Shown one piece after another: positions 53,475-63,009 of a DNA stretch of 64,000 nucleotides. How positions within the stretch are numbered: position 1 is the stretch's first letter; the number at the start of each line of letters is the position of its first letter. The DNA lies in the NCBI RefSeq assembly GCF_020171745.1, contig NZ_JAIVAH010000013.1, positions 434,001 to 498,000 on the forward strand, given 5' to 3'. Position numbers and translations under genes: made by a program. The notes beneath the pieces were generated by a model, which had not been told where the DNA came from, did not search any database, and saw only the letters and a program-made list of their open reading frames with translations. The DNA is from Prescottella equi. GTDB lineage: Bacteria > Actinomycetota > Actinomycetes > Mycobacteriales > Mycobacteriaceae.

Positions 53475-54460
53475 ACTGGCCGCGCCCGCTCGACCCGCTG
53501 CGCTCGTTCAAGGCGAAGACCGGCCTGCTGGTCGGGGCGTCGCTGCTGCTCGCGTCGCTCACGTTCTGGATCACTTCGCAGTGGCAGTTCCGGTACGCGC
53601 TGCTGGCCGCGCTCGTCGCGGCGCTCGTGGTGACGCAGATCCTCGCGCACGGCATGACGTCCCCGCTGCGCGAGATGACCGCCGCCGCGAAAGCCATGGC
53701 CACCGGCGACTATTCGCGCCGGGTGCGATCGACGTCGCGCGACGAGATCGGCCAGCTCGCGACCGCGTTCAACCAGATGGCCGAGGACCTCGAGGCCCAC
53801 GACCGGTACCGGCGGGAGTTGATCGGCAACGTCTCGCACGAACTGCGCACCCCGATCGCGGCACTGCAGGCGGTGCTCGAGAACGTGGTCGACGGCGTCG
53901 AGGAGCCGGACCCCGCAACCATGCGGTCGGCGCTGGCTCAGACCGAACGTCTCGGCAGCCTGGTCGCGGACCTGCTCGACCTGTCCCGGCTCGAGGGCGG
54001 AGCGGTTCCGCTGCGCCGCGAGACATTCGAGATCGCACCGTTCCTCGACGACGTGGTGCGGCAGGCGTCGAGCCCCGCCCGGCCGCTGCGGGTCGACGTC
54101 GACATCGTGCCCGCGGGTCTGCAGGCGGTCGCCGACAGCGCCCGCCTGCACCAGGTGATCACCAACCTGGTCGACAACGCGGCGCGGCACGGGGCTCCGG
54201 ACTCGCCGGTGCGGATCCGGGTGCGTACCGATCCCCATGCCGGTGAGCTGCTCCTGGACGTCCACGACGACGGACCGGGCATCGCCGTCGCCGACCGCTC
54301 CCGGGTCTTCGAACGCTTCGCGCGCGGCGGCGCCCAGGACGGCGGCACCGGGCTGGGCCTGGCGATCGCGCGCTGGGCGGTGGAGTTGCACGCCGGGCGC
54401 ATCGAGGTCGTCGACACCCCGTCCGGCTGCTGTATCCGGGTGGCACTGCCCCAGGCATGA
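53471..54460 (+). CDS. Sensor histidine kinase with HAMP domain (intramembrane-sensing type)
   Basis: 329 aa. Two transmembrane helices (about residues 18-36 and 42-60) are joined by only ~5 residues (SQWQF), so no extracellular sensor domain exists. A HAMP domain follows (MTSPLREMTAAAKAMATGDY), then the DHp domain with His123 in GNVSHELRTP and the ATPase domain (NLVDNAARHG N box, DDGPGI G1 box, GTGLGLAIAR G2 box). The layout suggests it senses the membrane itself or a partner. ATG overlaps the regulator's stop. The DUF4173 membrane protein gene follows within 90 nt and is a candidate partner. Confidence 0.92.
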   Translation: MNWPRPLDPLRSFKAKTGLLVGASLLLASLTFWITSQWQFRYALLAALVAALVVTQILAHGMTSPLREMTAAAKAMATGDYSRRVRSTSRDEIGQLATAFNQMAEDLEAHDRYRRELIGNVSHELRTPIAALQAVLENVVDGVEEPDPATMRSALAQTERLGSLVADLLDLSRLEGGAVPLRRETFEIAPFLDDVVRQASSPARPLRVDVDIVPAGLQAVADSARLHQVITNLVDNAARHGAPDSPVRIRVRTDPHAGELLLDVHDDGPGIAVADRSRVFERFARGGAQDGGTGLGLAIARWAVELHAGRIEVVDTPSGCCIRVALPQA

Positions 54461-54476
54461 GAGAACCGATTCCCTT

Positions 54477-54503
54477 CGGGACGAGCATCTTCCGCTCGTC
54501 CCG
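54477..54503 (+). repeat. Hairpin between the kinase and DUF4173 genes
   Basis: CGGGACGAGC (54477-54486) and GCTCGTCCCG (54494-54503) form a perfect 10-bp stem with loop ATCTTCC. No T-run follows, so it may attenuate rather than end transcription into the next gene. Confidence 0.55.
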
Positions 54504-54548
54504 CGATGACGCCTGCCCCGACGGGCCGGCGTGGACGAGGAGGACCCC

Positions 54549-56051
54549 ATGACCGCACCGACCCTGACCCCGCCGCAGCCCGTCCCCGACGGCGACCTGT
54601 GGCACTGGCGCCGCGACGTCTGGCGGCGTGACCGGACGTCGGTGGCGCCCCGCGCCACGATGGCCGCCGCGCTCGGTGCCGGGGCCGTCGCGACCCTGAC
54701 CGTGCAGACGCCGGCGGCGAGCGTGGCCTACGTGCTCACTGGCGCAGCGGTCGCGGCGACGGCGTTCGGGACGGTTCGCCCGCGCCCCACCCCGGCCCAA
54801 CTGGTCGCGGTCGCGGGCGTGTTGGCGCTGCTGGCGGTGGCCGCGATCCGCGGTGCCGACTGGCTCGTCGCGCTGTGCGTGGTGGCGAGCTGGGTGGTCG
54901 GATCGCTGGCCCTGGTGGGCGGCCGGACCTGGACCGGCATGGTGCTGGGTGCGCTCGCGCTCTGGTTCACCCCGGTCCGGCTGGTCGGCTGGGTGCAGCG
55001 CGGTCGGTCCCGGCGGGGGACCGAAAGCCGCGTCAAGCCCGGTCGGGTTGCCGCGGTGACCGCGCTCAGCGCCGTCTTGGTGGCGCTGTTCGGAGCGCTG
55101 TTCGTCAGCGCGGACCCCGAGTTCGGTCGACTGTTCGACGACCTCCTGCCCGACGTGCGCGTCACGAACCCCGGCGGACGCCTGCTCCTCGGACTGCTCG
55201 TCGCGGCCGTGGCACTGGCGGCGACGTACCTGCGCAGGCGCACACCGCGATTCGACGCCCTCGCGCCGGCGTCGGCGCGGCCGATCGCCGCGTGGGAGTG
55301 GGCGGTGCCGCTGGTGCTGCTGGACCTGCTGTTCGCCGGCTTCGTCGCGGTGCAGGTGCCGGTGCTGTTCGGCGGCGACGACCACGTCCAGGGCACCGCC
55401 GGTCTCACGTACTCCCACTACGCGCGGCAGGGCTTCTGGCAACTGGCCGCCGTTACCGTGCTCACGCTGCTCGTGATCGCCGTCGTCGTGCGGAAGATCG
55501 ATCGCGGGGAGCGACGGGATCGGGTGCTCGGCCGGGTGCTACTGGGTTCGCTGTGCGCGTTGAGTCTCGTGGTCGTCGCCTCGGCGGTGCATCGGATGGC
55601 GCTGTACGAGAACGAGTTCGGATTCACCCGGCTGCGGCTCGGCGTCATGGCGACCGAGCTGTGGCTGGGCGCGGTGTTCGTGCTGCTGCTCGTCGCGGGC
55701 ATCCGGATGTCGGGTCGGTGGCTGCCGCGGGCGGTGCTGGCGGCGGCCGCGGTGGGTCTGCTCGGGTTCGCGGTCCTCGACCCGGACGGCTACATCGCCG
55801 AGCGGAACGTCGACCGCTACACCGAGACCGGGAGAATCGACCTCGCCTATCTGCAGGGGCTGTCCGTCGACGCCGTGCCCGCGCTGGACCGGCTGCCCGA
55901 ACCGGCCCGCTCGTGCGCCCTCGGCGGCATCCGTGTCGGCGGCGCAACCGGGTTCGACTACAACGCCGCCCGGGCGCGGGCGCACGAGATTCTCGAGGCC
56001 CGACCGCTCGGGCCGTGCGCGGTCAATTCCACGGCACGATCGGCGGCTTGA
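54549..56051 (+). CDS. DUF4173/DUF4153-type polytopic membrane protein
   Basis: 500 aa with ten to twelve hydrophobic helices (for example LVAVAGVLALLAVAAIRGADW, LLLGLLVAAVALAATYL, WEWAVPLVLLDLLFAGFVAV). The central motif GLTYSHYARQGFWQLAAVTVLTLL and the following NEFGFTRLRLGVMATELWLG are the DUF4173/DUF4153 signature. A soluble C-terminal part carries DPDGYIAERNVDRY. Function unknown. ATG 54549 has GAGGAGG with 5-nt spacing; a GTG 6 codons earlier lacks one. It ends inside a 29-bp overlap with the next convergent gene. Confidence 0.85.
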   Translation: MTAPTLTPPQPVPDGDLWHWRRDVWRRDRTSVAPRATMAAALGAGAVATLTVQTPAASVAYVLTGAAVAATAFGTVRPRPTPAQLVAVAGVLALLAVAAIRGADWLVALCVVASWVVGSLALVGGRTWTGMVLGALALWFTPVRLVGWVQRGRSRRGTESRVKPGRVAAVTALSAVLVALFGALFVSADPEFGRLFDDLLPDVRVTNPGGRLLLGLLVAAVALAATYLRRRTPRFDALAPASARPIAAWEWAVPLVLLDLLFAGFVAVQVPVLFGGDDHVQGTAGLTYSHYARQGFWQLAAVTVLTLLVIAVVVRKIDRGERRDRVLGRVLLGSLCALSLVVVASAVHRMALYENEFGFTRLRLGVMATELWLGAVFVLLLVAGIRMSGRWLPRAVLAAAAVGLLGFAVLDPDGYIAERNVDRYTETGRIDLAYLQGLSVDAVPALDRLPEPARSCALGGIRVGGATGFDYNAARARAHEILEARPLGPCAVNSTARSAA

Positions 56052-56349
56052 CCCACATGATCTTGTCGTCGGCGTGGTCGCGGACCGCCCGCGGGTCGTC
56101 GGGGTGCTGGCCGGCCCAGTGATCCTTCTCGTCGATCAACTGGGCGGCTACGGTCCACGTCTCCCGGGTGCTGGGCGGATTGGCCCCGGCGGCCCGGGCC
56201 AGCTTGCGGAGACGGTCGTCGGGCATGTCCAGCAGTTCGGTGCCGGTGATGCCGCGCTCCCACGCGAACCGCGCGAGACCGAGCGCCTTGTCCCGGCGCT
56301 TGCGGCTCGCCTGATCGGTGTGCGCGAAGTCGACCTCGTCGGCGTCCAT
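56023..56349 (-). CDS. Small conserved actinobacterial protein of unknown function
   Basis: 108 aa, helical and soluble. KRRDKALGLARFAWERGITG and LLDMPDDRLRKLARAAG suggest a short helix-turn-helix-like or death-fold-like bundle; the C-terminus ends KIMWVKPPIVPW. No domain recognised. ATG 56349 is preferred (GGGAG 8 nt upstream) over ATG 56364, which has no spacing to its site. The 3' end overlaps the DUF4173 gene by 29 bp. Confidence 0.6.
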   Translation of the reverse strand: MDADEVDFAHTDQASRKRRDKALGLARFAWERGITGTELLDMPDDRLRKLARAAGANPPSTRETWTVAAQLIDEKDHWAGQHPDDPRAVRDHADDKIMWVKPPIVPWN

Positions 56350-56374
56350 TCCTGTCACTCCCATCCCTCTCGAG

Positions 56375-56440
56375 CTCGCGTTTTGCGCACTTATCGCTGC
56401 TCCGGGGCCCCGAATTCGAGCGACAAGTGCGCAAAACGCG
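56375..56440. repeat. Intergenic palindromic repeat, copy 2
   Basis: Left arm starting CTCGCGTTTTGCGCACTTAT (56375) and right arm ending GTGCGCAAAACGCG (56440), with loop containing CCGGGGCCCCG. It is the same element as at 52645, differing in a few bases, including the compensating A/G at the wobble site. It stands upstream of the small conserved gene and just past the end of the phosphatase gene. Confidence 0.9.
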
Positions 56441-56462
56441 GGGGCCGGGGAATCAGCTGGAC

Positions 56463-57233
56463 TCAGCGGAGGCGGGTGAGGACCTCGTCGTGCAGCAGTC
56501 CGTTGGTGGCTACGGCGCTGCCGCCGTGCGGGCCGTCGGCGCCCTCGAGGCTGGTGAACCGTCCGCCGGCCTCACGCACCAGAACGTCCAGCGGTGCCAG
56601 ATCCCACAGCGACACCTCGGGCTCGGCCGCGATCTCGAGGGTGCCCTCGGCGAGCAGACAGTAGGAGAAGAAGTCGCCGTAGCCGCGGATGCGCCACACG
56701 TCGTCGGTGAGATCGACGAACTGCTCGCGGATGCCGCGGTCCTTCCACCCCGACAGCGACGAGAACGCCAGGCTCGACGACGCCAGATCACCGACCGCGG
56801 ACACCGACAGCTTGCGGGGTTCGCCACCGTCGAACGACGTCCATGCGCCCGCACCGGCCGACGCCCACCAGCGGCGGTTCAGTGCCGGTGCGCTCACGAC
56901 ACCGACGACGGGGACGCCGTCCTCGAGCAGTGCGATGAGGCTGGCCCAGACGGGGACCCCGCGGACGAAGTTCTTGGTGCCGTCGATCGGGTCGATGACC
57001 CACTGCCGGCCCGCGAACTTCGCGTCGCCGCCGAACTCCTCGCCGAGGACGTCGTCGCCCGGACGCTCGACACCCAGCACGGCCCGCAGCGCGCGCTCGA
57101 CCGCGAGGTCGGCGTCGGACACCGGCGTGAGATCGGGCTTGGAGTCGACCCGCAGATCCAGCGCGCCGAAACGGGCGCGGGTGATGGTGTCGGCTTCGTC
57201 GGCGAGACGCAGGGCGAGTTCGAGATCGGTCAC
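56463..57233 (-). CDS. hisN: Inositol monophosphatase family protein, likely histidinol-phosphatase HisN
   Basis: 256 aa. Metal sites: Glu65-Glu66 in GEEFGG, DPIDGT at 81-86 (Asp81, Asp84), and [17 protein letters not shown] with the third Asp. [15 protein letters not shown] and [15 protein letters not shown] are as in actinobacterial HisN, which dephosphorylates histidinol phosphate. Substrate cannot be told from sequence alone; inositol monophosphate is the alternative. M. tuberculosis Rv3137 occupies a similar neighbourhood near fadE24/fadE23. GTG 57233 is the first start that gives a full N-terminus. Confidence 0.82.
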   Translation of the reverse strand: MTDLELALRLADEADTITRARFGALDLRVDSKPDLTPVSDADLAVERALRAVLGVERPGDDVLGEEFGGDAKFAGRQWVIDPIDGTKNFVRGVPVWASLIALLEDGVPVVGVVSAPALNRRWWASAGAGAWTSFDGGEPRKLSVSAVGDLASSSLAFSSLSGWKDRGIREQFVDLTDDVWRIRGYGDFFSYCLLAEGTLEIAAEPEVSLWDLAPLDVLVREAGGRFTSLEGADGPHGGSAVATNGLLHDEVLTRLR

Positions 57234-57265
57234 CGGTCCGACGCTACTGCACCCGACAGGCGGCC

Positions 57266-58057
57266 TCACCAGCTGTGGTGGCAGGTGCCGCAGGTCCACG
57301 ACGGCGTGTCCGGTCCCACACAGCACCCGCCCATCGACACCCACGGTGCGAACCCGCGCGGCCCAGGGTCGGGCGGAAAGCCCATGCACATCATCGCCGT
57401 CGTGTGCGCCGCACAGTTCGGGCACGGCGGGTGCAGCGAGAACCGGTAGTCGACGTAGTTGGTGAACCCGGCGGCGGTCATCTCTTCGACGCAGGATGCG
57501 CACAGCACCGTCGACCAGTCCGGGCGGGCGCCGGGCTCGGAGAAGAAGGGCGCCGCGTGGAGGTGAACCCTCCGACGAGAGATCGGATCCCCGAGATGCA
57601 GGACGCCGTGGCAGCCGTCGCACTCCGGTGATCGGAGGGTGAGGAGCAGTTGAGCGTCGGCGGCGGAGCCCGGCGGGGCCGGCAATTGCAGACCTGGGTG
57701 TTCGTCGATCAACGCGAGCAGGACGTCCGCGACAGCGTGCGGGAGAGGGCCCGGACAGGTGGGGAGCGCGACTCCCGCCCACTGTTCGACCGCGTCCACC
57801 GGCGGGAACCCGCTCGTCGTCCACCGCTCGCCGACGGCGATGCCGTCGTCCTCGATCGCGTCGACCCTCTCGACACACAGCAGCAGGCGTGGATCGGTGT
57901 CCAGCACCGTGACGACGAGATCGCCTGTTCGGATGCCGTCACCGAGCCGCCACGGCTCCTCGTCCGGGGAACCGAATCCCAGGAACCCGGCGGCCGCGTC
58001 GAGCCACGGATCGCCGACCACCAGGTGCGCGCGGCGGCCTCGGCCTCGTGTGATCAT
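57266..58057 (-). CDS. Zinc-ribbon-rich protein of unknown function
   Basis: 263 aa. Residues ~150-263 contain at least four CxxC knuckles: CDGCH, CASC, CPNC and CGTC before the C-terminal HHSW, with a further Cys pair in GGCC. The N-terminal half is uncharacterised ([34 protein letters not shown]). It could bind two zinc ions, and may be a nucleic-acid-binding or scaffold protein. ATG 58057 is the first Met that leaves no low-complexity overhang; no clear ribosome site was seen. Neighbour of hisN and divergent from prfB. Confidence 0.6.
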   Translation of the reverse strand: MITRGRGRRAHLVVGDPWLDAAAGFLGFGSPDEEPWRLGDGIRTGDLVVTVLDTDPRLLLCVERVDAIEDDGIAVGERWTTSGFPPVDAVEQWAGVALPTCPGPLPHAVADVLLALIDEHPGLQLPAPPGSAADAQLLLTLRSPECDGCHGVLHLGDPISRRRVHLHAAPFFSEPGARPDWSTVLCASCVEEMTAAGFTNYVDYRFSLHPPCPNCAAHTTAMMCMGFPPDPGPRGFAPWVSMGGCCVGPDTPSWTCGTCHHSW

Positions 58058-58170
58058 GCGGACAGGATGACGTAGGTCACCGACAATTCCGTGGCACTCC
58101 GGTAGGGGACGATCGTGTTGTGGCCGGTGCAACGTCGGACGCGGCGATTCACCCGGTAGCCTGGATAACT

Positions 58171-59274
58171 GTGCATCCTGACGTTTCCGCTGACCTCAAC
58201 GAGCTCGACACCACTCTGACCACGGTCGAGAAGGTTCTCGATATCGAGGAGCTGCGCCGCCGCATCGACGAACTCGAACACCAGGCGTCCGATCCGGAGC
58301 TGTGGAACGACCAGGAACACGCGCAGCAGGTCACCAGCCAGCTGTCGCACGCGCAGTCCGAGCTGCGTCGCGTGGAGGAACTGCGCTCGCGCCTCGACGA
58401 CATGGCGGTGCTCTACGAGCTCGCCGAGGAGGACGGCCCCGACGCCGTCGCCGACGTCCACGCCGAGCGGGCGCAGCTGCGCACCGACATCGAGGCGATG
58501 GAAGTCAAGACGATGCTCTCGGGCGAGTACGACGCGCGTGACGCGCTCGTCAACATCCGCGCCGGCGCCGGTGGCGTCGACGCCGCGGACTGGGCCGAGA
58601 TGCTCATGCGCATGTACATCCGCTGGGCCGAGAAGCGCGGCTACGGCGTCGAGGTCTACGACACTTCCTACGCGGAAGAGGCCGGCATCAAGAGCGCCAC
58701 CTTCGCGGTCAAGGCGCCCTACAGCTACGGCACCCTGTCGATCGAGATGGGCACGCACCGCCTGGTGCGGATCAGCCCGTTCGACAATCAGGGCCGCCGT
58801 CAGACCTCGTTCGCCGAGGTCGAGGTGCTGCCCGTCGTGGAGACCACCGACCACATCGACATCGACGAGAACGACGTCCGCGTCGACGTCTACCGCTCGT
58901 CCGGCCCGGGTGGCCAGTCGGTCAACACCACCGACTCGGCGGTGCGCCTGACGCACGTCCCCACCGGCATCGTCGTCACCTGTCAGAACGAGAAGTCGCA
59001 GCTGCAGAACAAGGTGTCCGCGATGCGGGTCCTGCAGGCCAAGCTGCTCGAGGTCAAGCGCAAGGAAGAGCGCGCCGAGATGGACGCCCTCAAGGGCGAC
59101 GGCGGCAGCTCGTGGGGCAACCAGATGCGTTCGTACGTCCTGCACCCGTACCAGATGGTCAAGGACCTGCGGACCGAGTACGAAGTCAACAACCCGTCCG
59201 CCGTCCTCGACGGTGAGATCGACGGATTCATCGAGGCCGGCATCCGCTGGCGGATGAGCGAAAACCAGTCCTAA
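58171..59274 (+). CDS. prfB: Peptide chain release factor 2
   Basis: 367 aa. SPF tripeptide for stop-codon reading at 202-204 and the catalytic GGQ at 247-249 (GPGGQSVN). RF2 releases at UGA and UAA. There is no in-frame UGA near codon 26 and no programmed frameshift, as usual in actinobacteria. GTG start follows TAGCCT by 8 nt, indicating a leaderless mRNA. mscS follows 6 nt after the stop; gene order prfB-mscS-x-ftsE-ftsX-smpB is conserved in mycobacteria. Confidence 0.96.
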   Translation: MHPDVSADLNELDTTLTTVEKVLDIEELRRRIDELEHQASDPELWNDQEHAQQVTSQLSHAQSELRRVEELRSRLDDMAVLYELAEEDGPDAVADVHAERAQLRTDIEAMEVKTMLSGEYDARDALVNIRAGAGGVDAADWAEMLMRMYIRWAEKRGYGVEVYDTSYAEEAGIKSATFAVKAPYSYGTLSIEMGTHRLVRISPFDNQGRRQTSFAEVEVLPVVETTDHIDIDENDVRVDVYRSSGPGGQSVNTTDSAVRLTHVPTGIVVTCQNEKSQLQNKVSAMRVLQAKLLEVKRKEERAEMDALKGDGGSSWGNQMRSYVLHPYQMVKDLRTEYEVNNPSAVLDGEIDGFIEAGIRWRMSENQS

Positions 59275-59280
59275 GGCCCT

Positions 59281-60183
59281 ATGCAGACCACCAATCTCGC
59301 CCTGTCCTTCGGGCCGTGGGATCAACTGCGCAACTGGCTGCAGGCCACCGGCCTGCCCGTTGTGCTGACGATCCTCGGCGCGCTGATCATCGCCCGCTTC
59401 GTCGGCTGGGCCGGTGGCCGCATCACCAAACGGATCGACGACAACTATCAGCAGGGCGACGCGCTGGTGCGGTCCGAGGCGACCAAGCACCGGCACTCAG
59501 TGGCGCAGGTGATCACGTGGGTCATCATCACGATGGTCTACGTGCTCGCCACGGTGAAGGTGCTCGGCCAGCTCGACATGCCGCTCGGCAGCCTCGTCGC
59601 CCCCGCTACCGTGCTCGGTGCCGCGCTCGGCTTCGGCGCGCAGCGCGTGGTGCAGGACATCCTCGCCGGGTTCTTCATCATCACCGAGCGGCAGTACGGC
59701 TTCGGTGACACCGTCCAGATCGCGATCACCGGTTCGTCGACGGACGCGGAGGGCGTGATCGAGGACGTGACGCTACGCGTGACCCGCATGCGGAACGCGG
59801 ACGGCGAGGTCATCACCGTCCCCAACGGGCAGATCGTGAAGGCCGTCAACCTGTCGAAGGACTGGGCGCGCGCCGTCGTAGACGTCCCGATCCCGGCGAC
59901 CGCCGACATCAACCGCGTCAATGACATCCTGCACCGCGTGGGTGTCGACGCGTACGCCGACAAGGCACTGCGGCCGCTGCTGCTCGACACCCCGTCGGTC
60001 ATGGGCGTCGAGAGTCTCGAGGTCGATCAGGTCAGCATCCGGGTGGTCGCCCGCACGCTGCCGGGCAAGCAGTTCCAGGTGGGCAGGGCGCTGCGCGTCC
60101 GGGTCGTCACCGCGCTTCGGAACGCGGGAATCACGGTCGCCGCGGAACTCGAGACCGACGCGGTGGGAGGTGATCCGGAATGA
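59281..60183 (+). CDS. Mechanosensitive ion channel, MscS family
   Basis: 300 aa. Three N-terminal transmembrane helices (GLPVVLTILGALIIARFVG, AQVITWVIITMVYVLAT, and pore helix PATVLGAALGFGAQRVVQDILAGFF, with the Gly/Ala packing of MscS). The beta domain reads ITERQYGFGDTVQI then TVPNGQIVKAVNLSKDW. It should act as an osmotic release valve in the plasma membrane. Overlaps the next gene by 4 bp. Confidence 0.92.
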   Translation: MQTTNLALSFGPWDQLRNWLQATGLPVVLTILGALIIARFVGWAGGRITKRIDDNYQQGDALVRSEATKHRHSVAQVITWVIITMVYVLATVKVLGQLDMPLGSLVAPATVLGAALGFGAQRVVQDILAGFFIITERQYGFGDTVQIAITGSSTDAEGVIEDVTLRVTRMRNADGEVITVPNGQIVKAVNLSKDWARAVVDVPIPATADINRVNDILHRVGVDAYADKALRPLLLDTPSVMGVESLEVDQVSIRVVARTLPGKQFQVGRALRVRVVTALRNAGITVAAELETDAVGGDPE

Positions 60184-60659
60184 GTGCCGAGGACAAGTTG
60201 GCGAGGCTGTGGCAGCGGATCCCCCGCAGGCTGTTCGGTGGCCGGATGCGCACCACGACGGTCGTCATGTGCCTGCTGTGGGTGGGCCTGGCGATGCTCA
60301 ACGGGCAACTGAACGAGGAAACCAAGACCGACTCCAACCAGCCCGCCCAGACGAGCAGCCAGCGCGACGACCGCCAGTACCAGCCGCCCGCGGTGGACCC
60401 GTCGACGGAGATGTCTACGTCCACCACGCCGTCCGAGACCGCGACGTCGTCGAACCCACCGTCGTCGACGGAGACGAGCCGGCCGAGCGGGCAGACGACC
60501 ACGACGACGGCTCCCGGCGCCGGCCGCGAGACGACGACGACGGAACGAACCACCGATCGGCAGCCGACGACCACCACCGAGCAGGTGCAGCAATCGGAGC
60601 GGCCGACCGAGACCACCTCGGGCACCGAGTCGACGACCAATCCGAGCCCGGGCGGCTGA
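60180..60659 (+). CDS. Thr/Ser-rich single-pass membrane protein
   Basis: 159 aa. One helix (MRTTTVVMCLLWVGLAML) then ~110 residues of low-complexity Thr/Ser/Pro/Glu/Gln (SSTETSRPSGQTTTTTAP and the like). The tail is probably extracytoplasmic and disordered, a possible O-glycosylation substrate. In M. tuberculosis the same position is held by Rv3103c. No domain. ATG overlaps the mscS stop (ATGA). Confidence 0.75.
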   Translation: MSAEDKLARLWQRIPRRLFGGRMRTTTVVMCLLWVGLAMLNGQLNEETKTDSNQPAQTSSQRDDRQYQPPAVDPSTEMSTSTTPSETATSSNPPSSTETSRPSGQTTTTTAPGAGRETTTTERTTDRQPTTTTEQVQQSERPTETTSGTESTTNPSPGG

Positions 60660-60721
60660 TCCGGCCTGCGGGCGCGTCGTTACCCAAGGTCACTGTTCTA
60701 TAACGGCTAGACTGGCTTCCC

Positions 60722-61411
60722 GTGATCAGCGTCAAGGATGTCTCCAAGTTCTACAAGGCCTCCACCAGGCCCGCCCTGGACAAGGTGAGCGTCGAGATCG
60801 ACAAGGGCGAGTTCGTCTTCCTGATCGGGCCGTCCGGATCCGGCAAGAGCACGTTCATGCAGCTCCTGCTCAAGGAGGAGACGCCCACCTCCGGCGACAT
60901 CTACGTCGCGGACTTCCACGTCAACAAGCTGTCGGGTCGCAAGGTTCCGAAGCTGCGGCAGAGCGTCGGCTACGTGTTCCAGGACTTCCGCCTGCTGCCG
61001 AGCAAGACGGTGTCGCAGAACGTGGCGTTCGCGCTCGAGGTGATCGGCAAGTCGCGGTCGGTGATCGAGCGGACCGTCCCCGAGGTGCTCGAGCTGGTGG
61101 GTCTGTCCGGCAAGGCCGATCGTTTGCCCAACGAGCTGTCCGGCGGTGAGCAGCAGCGCGTTGCGATCGCCCGCGCGTTCGTGAACCGGCCGCTGGTACT
61201 GCTCGCGGACGAACCCACCGGCAACCTCGACCCGGACACCAGCGCGGACATCATGCTGCTGCTCGAGCGGATCAACCGCACCGGCACCACGGTGCTGATG
61301 GCCACGCACGATCACCACATCGTGGACTCGATGCGCCGACGCGTCGTCGAGCTCGACCTGGGCCGCGTGGTCCGAGACGAAGCGCGGGGCGTGTACGCCG
61401 TCGGCCGTTAG
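60722..61411 (+). CDS. ftsE: Cell division ATP-binding protein FtsE
   Basis: 229 aa ABC ATPase. Walker [10 protein letters not shown] (36-44), Q-loop FQDFRLLP, signature LSGGEQQRV, Walker [10 protein letters not shown]-loop ATHDHH. With FtsX it controls peptidoglycan hydrolysis at the septum. GTG 60722 lies 8 nt after TAGACT, so leaderless. ftsX follows 60 nt later. Confidence 0.96.
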   Translation: MISVKDVSKFYKASTRPALDKVSVEIDKGEFVFLIGPSGSGKSTFMQLLLKEETPTSGDIYVADFHVNKLSGRKVPKLRQSVGYVFQDFRLLPSKTVSQNVAFALEVIGKSRSVIERTVPEVLELVGLSGKADRLPNELSGGEQQRVAIARAFVNRPLVLLADEPTGNLDPDTSADIMLLLERINRTGTTVLMATHDHHIVDSMRRRVVELDLGRVVRDEARGVYAVGR

Positions 61412-61471
61412 GCCCCGACGGCACACCCCAGCCGAACCGTTCGACCAGACGACGTAAGGACTCCCTCCCCG

Positions 61472-62377
61472 ATGCGTGCCAGCTTCATCTTCAGCGAGGT
61501 CTTCACCGGCCTGCGCCGCAACATCTCGATGACCGTCGCGATGATCCTCACGACCGCGATCTCGCTGGGGCTGTTCGGCGGCGGCCTGCTCGTCGTGCAG
61601 ATGGCCGACAAGACGCAGCAGATCTTCCTCGACCGCGTCGAGGTGCAGCTGTTCCTCACCGAGGACATCTCGGCGTCGGACCCGGACTGCGTGCAGGACC
61701 TGTGCCGCGGCATCCGGAACGACCTCGAGAACACCGACGGCGTGGTCGCGGTGCAGTACCTCAATCAGGACGACGCCGTCGCCGACGCCACGGACCGCGT
61801 GTTCAAGGACAACCCGGAACTGGCGTCGCTGGTCAGCGCCGAGAGTTTCCCGGCCTCGTTCAAGGTCAAGATGAGCGACCCCGACCAGTTCGCGTTCATC
61901 AACGCCGACTTCTCGGCCCGACCGGGCATCGACAGCATTCTCAACCAGCGCGAGCTCGTCGACCGGCTGTTCAGCGTGCTCGGCGGCATCCGCAACGCGG
62001 CCTTCGCGATCGCGATCGTCCAGGCGATCGCCGCGATCTTCCTGATCGCCAACATGGTTCAGGTTGCCGCGCTCACCCGCCGAACCGAGGTCGGCATCAT
62101 GCGGCTGGTCGGTGCCACCCGTTGGTACACGCAGCTGCCGTTCCTGCTCGAGGCTGTCGTCGCCTCACTCATCGGTGCGGGGCTGGCGATCGCCGGCCTG
62201 TTCACCGCGAAGGGTCTGTTCGTCGACGACATGCTCGGCGAGATCTACGACGCGAACATCGTGGCGCGGATCTCCAACAGCGACGTGCTGCTGGTCTCCC
62301 CGTTCATCGTGATCGTCGGCGCCGGCATGGCGGCGATCACCGGGTACATCGCGCTCCGTCTCTACGTCCGGGACTGA
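61472..62377 (+). CDS. ftsX: Cell division membrane protein FtsX
   Basis: 301 aa. Four transmembrane helices: one at ~21-44, then three in residues ~170-295. The extracytoplasmic loop after helix one holds a Cys pair (DPDCVQDLCRG), typical of mycobacterial FtsX, where it binds the hydrolase RipC. FtsX transmits FtsE ATPase activity to cell-wall hydrolases. AAGGA stands ~12 nt before the ATG. Confidence 0.95.
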   Translation: MRASFIFSEVFTGLRRNISMTVAMILTTAISLGLFGGGLLVVQMADKTQQIFLDRVEVQLFLTEDISASDPDCVQDLCRGIRNDLENTDGVVAVQYLNQDDAVADATDRVFKDNPELASLVSAESFPASFKVKMSDPDQFAFINADFSARPGIDSILNQRELVDRLFSVLGGIRNAAFAIAIVQAIAAIFLIANMVQVAALTRRTEVGIMRLVGATRWYTQLPFLLEAVVASLIGAGLAIAGLFTAKGLFVDDMLGEIYDANIVARISNSDVLLVSPFIVIVGAGMAAITGYIALRLYVRD

Positions 62378-62464
62378 CGCGATAGGTAATCGGCTTGCCG
62401 GCGCTCCTATGCTGGAGTGGTACGACGAATGTGACAGCGGATCGACGACAGTGAGGGCCCGCAC

Positions 62465-62941
62465 GTGAAAGAGAAGGGCCGCAAGGTCATCGCGTCCAAC
62501 CGCAAGGCGCGACACAACTACACCATCATCGACACCTACGAGGCCGGTGTGGCGCTCGTCGGTACCGAGGTGAAGAGCCTGCGCGAGGGCAAGGCATCGC
62601 TGGTGGACGCGTTCGCGACCGTCGACGACGGCGAGGTGTGGCTGCGCGGACTGCACATCCCCGAGTACACGCAGGGCACCTGGACCAACCATGCACCGCG
62701 TCGTACCCGCAAGCTGTTGCTGCACAAGCGTGAGATCGAGCACCTGGTCGGCAAGACCCGCGAGGGCAACCAGACGCTGGTGCCGCTGTCGATGTACTTC
62801 TCCGACGGCAAGGTCAAGGTCGAACTCGCCCTCGCGAAGGGCAAGCAGGACTACGACAAGCGTCAGGATCTGGCCCGACGCACCGCCGAGCGCGAGGTCA
62901 CCCGTGAGCTCGGACGTCGCGTCAAGGGCATGAGCCGCTGA
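62465..62941 (+). CDS. smpB: SsrA-binding protein SmpB
   Basis: 158 aa. The SmpB core is plain: [38 protein letters not shown], and the basic C-terminal tail [26 protein letters not shown] segment that follows the decoding path (here [16 protein letters not shown]). It binds tmRNA for rescue of stalled ribosomes. GTG 62465; a TATGCT box is ~52 nt upstream (62408). No ssrA is seen in the remaining ~1 kb of the window. Confidence 0.96.
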   Translation: MKEKGRKVIASNRKARHNYTIIDTYEAGVALVGTEVKSLREGKASLVDAFATVDDGEVWLRGLHIPEYTQGTWTNHAPRRTRKLLLHKREIEHLVGKTREGNQTLVPLSMYFSDGKVKVELALAKGKQDYDKRQDLARRTAEREVTRELGRRVKGMSR

Positions 62942-62963
62942 CGTCGCAACAGTCGAGGTGGTA

Positions 62964-63004
62964 GCGGTGGCCGCCGCGTGAGGGGTGAACGCGGCGGCCA
63001 CCGC
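62964..63004. terminator. Bidirectional terminator after smpB
   Basis: GCGGTGGCCGCCGCGT (62964-62979) and ACGCGGCGGCCACCGC (62989-63004), a perfect 16-bp stem with a 9-nt loop, lies between smpB and the convergent dipeptidase gene. Confidence 0.88.
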
Positions 63005-63009
63005 AGCTT

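Noticed and set aside
58171..58260. Programmed +1 frameshift in prfB
   Set aside because: No in-frame TGA or slippery CTTTGA-type site; the frame is continuous.
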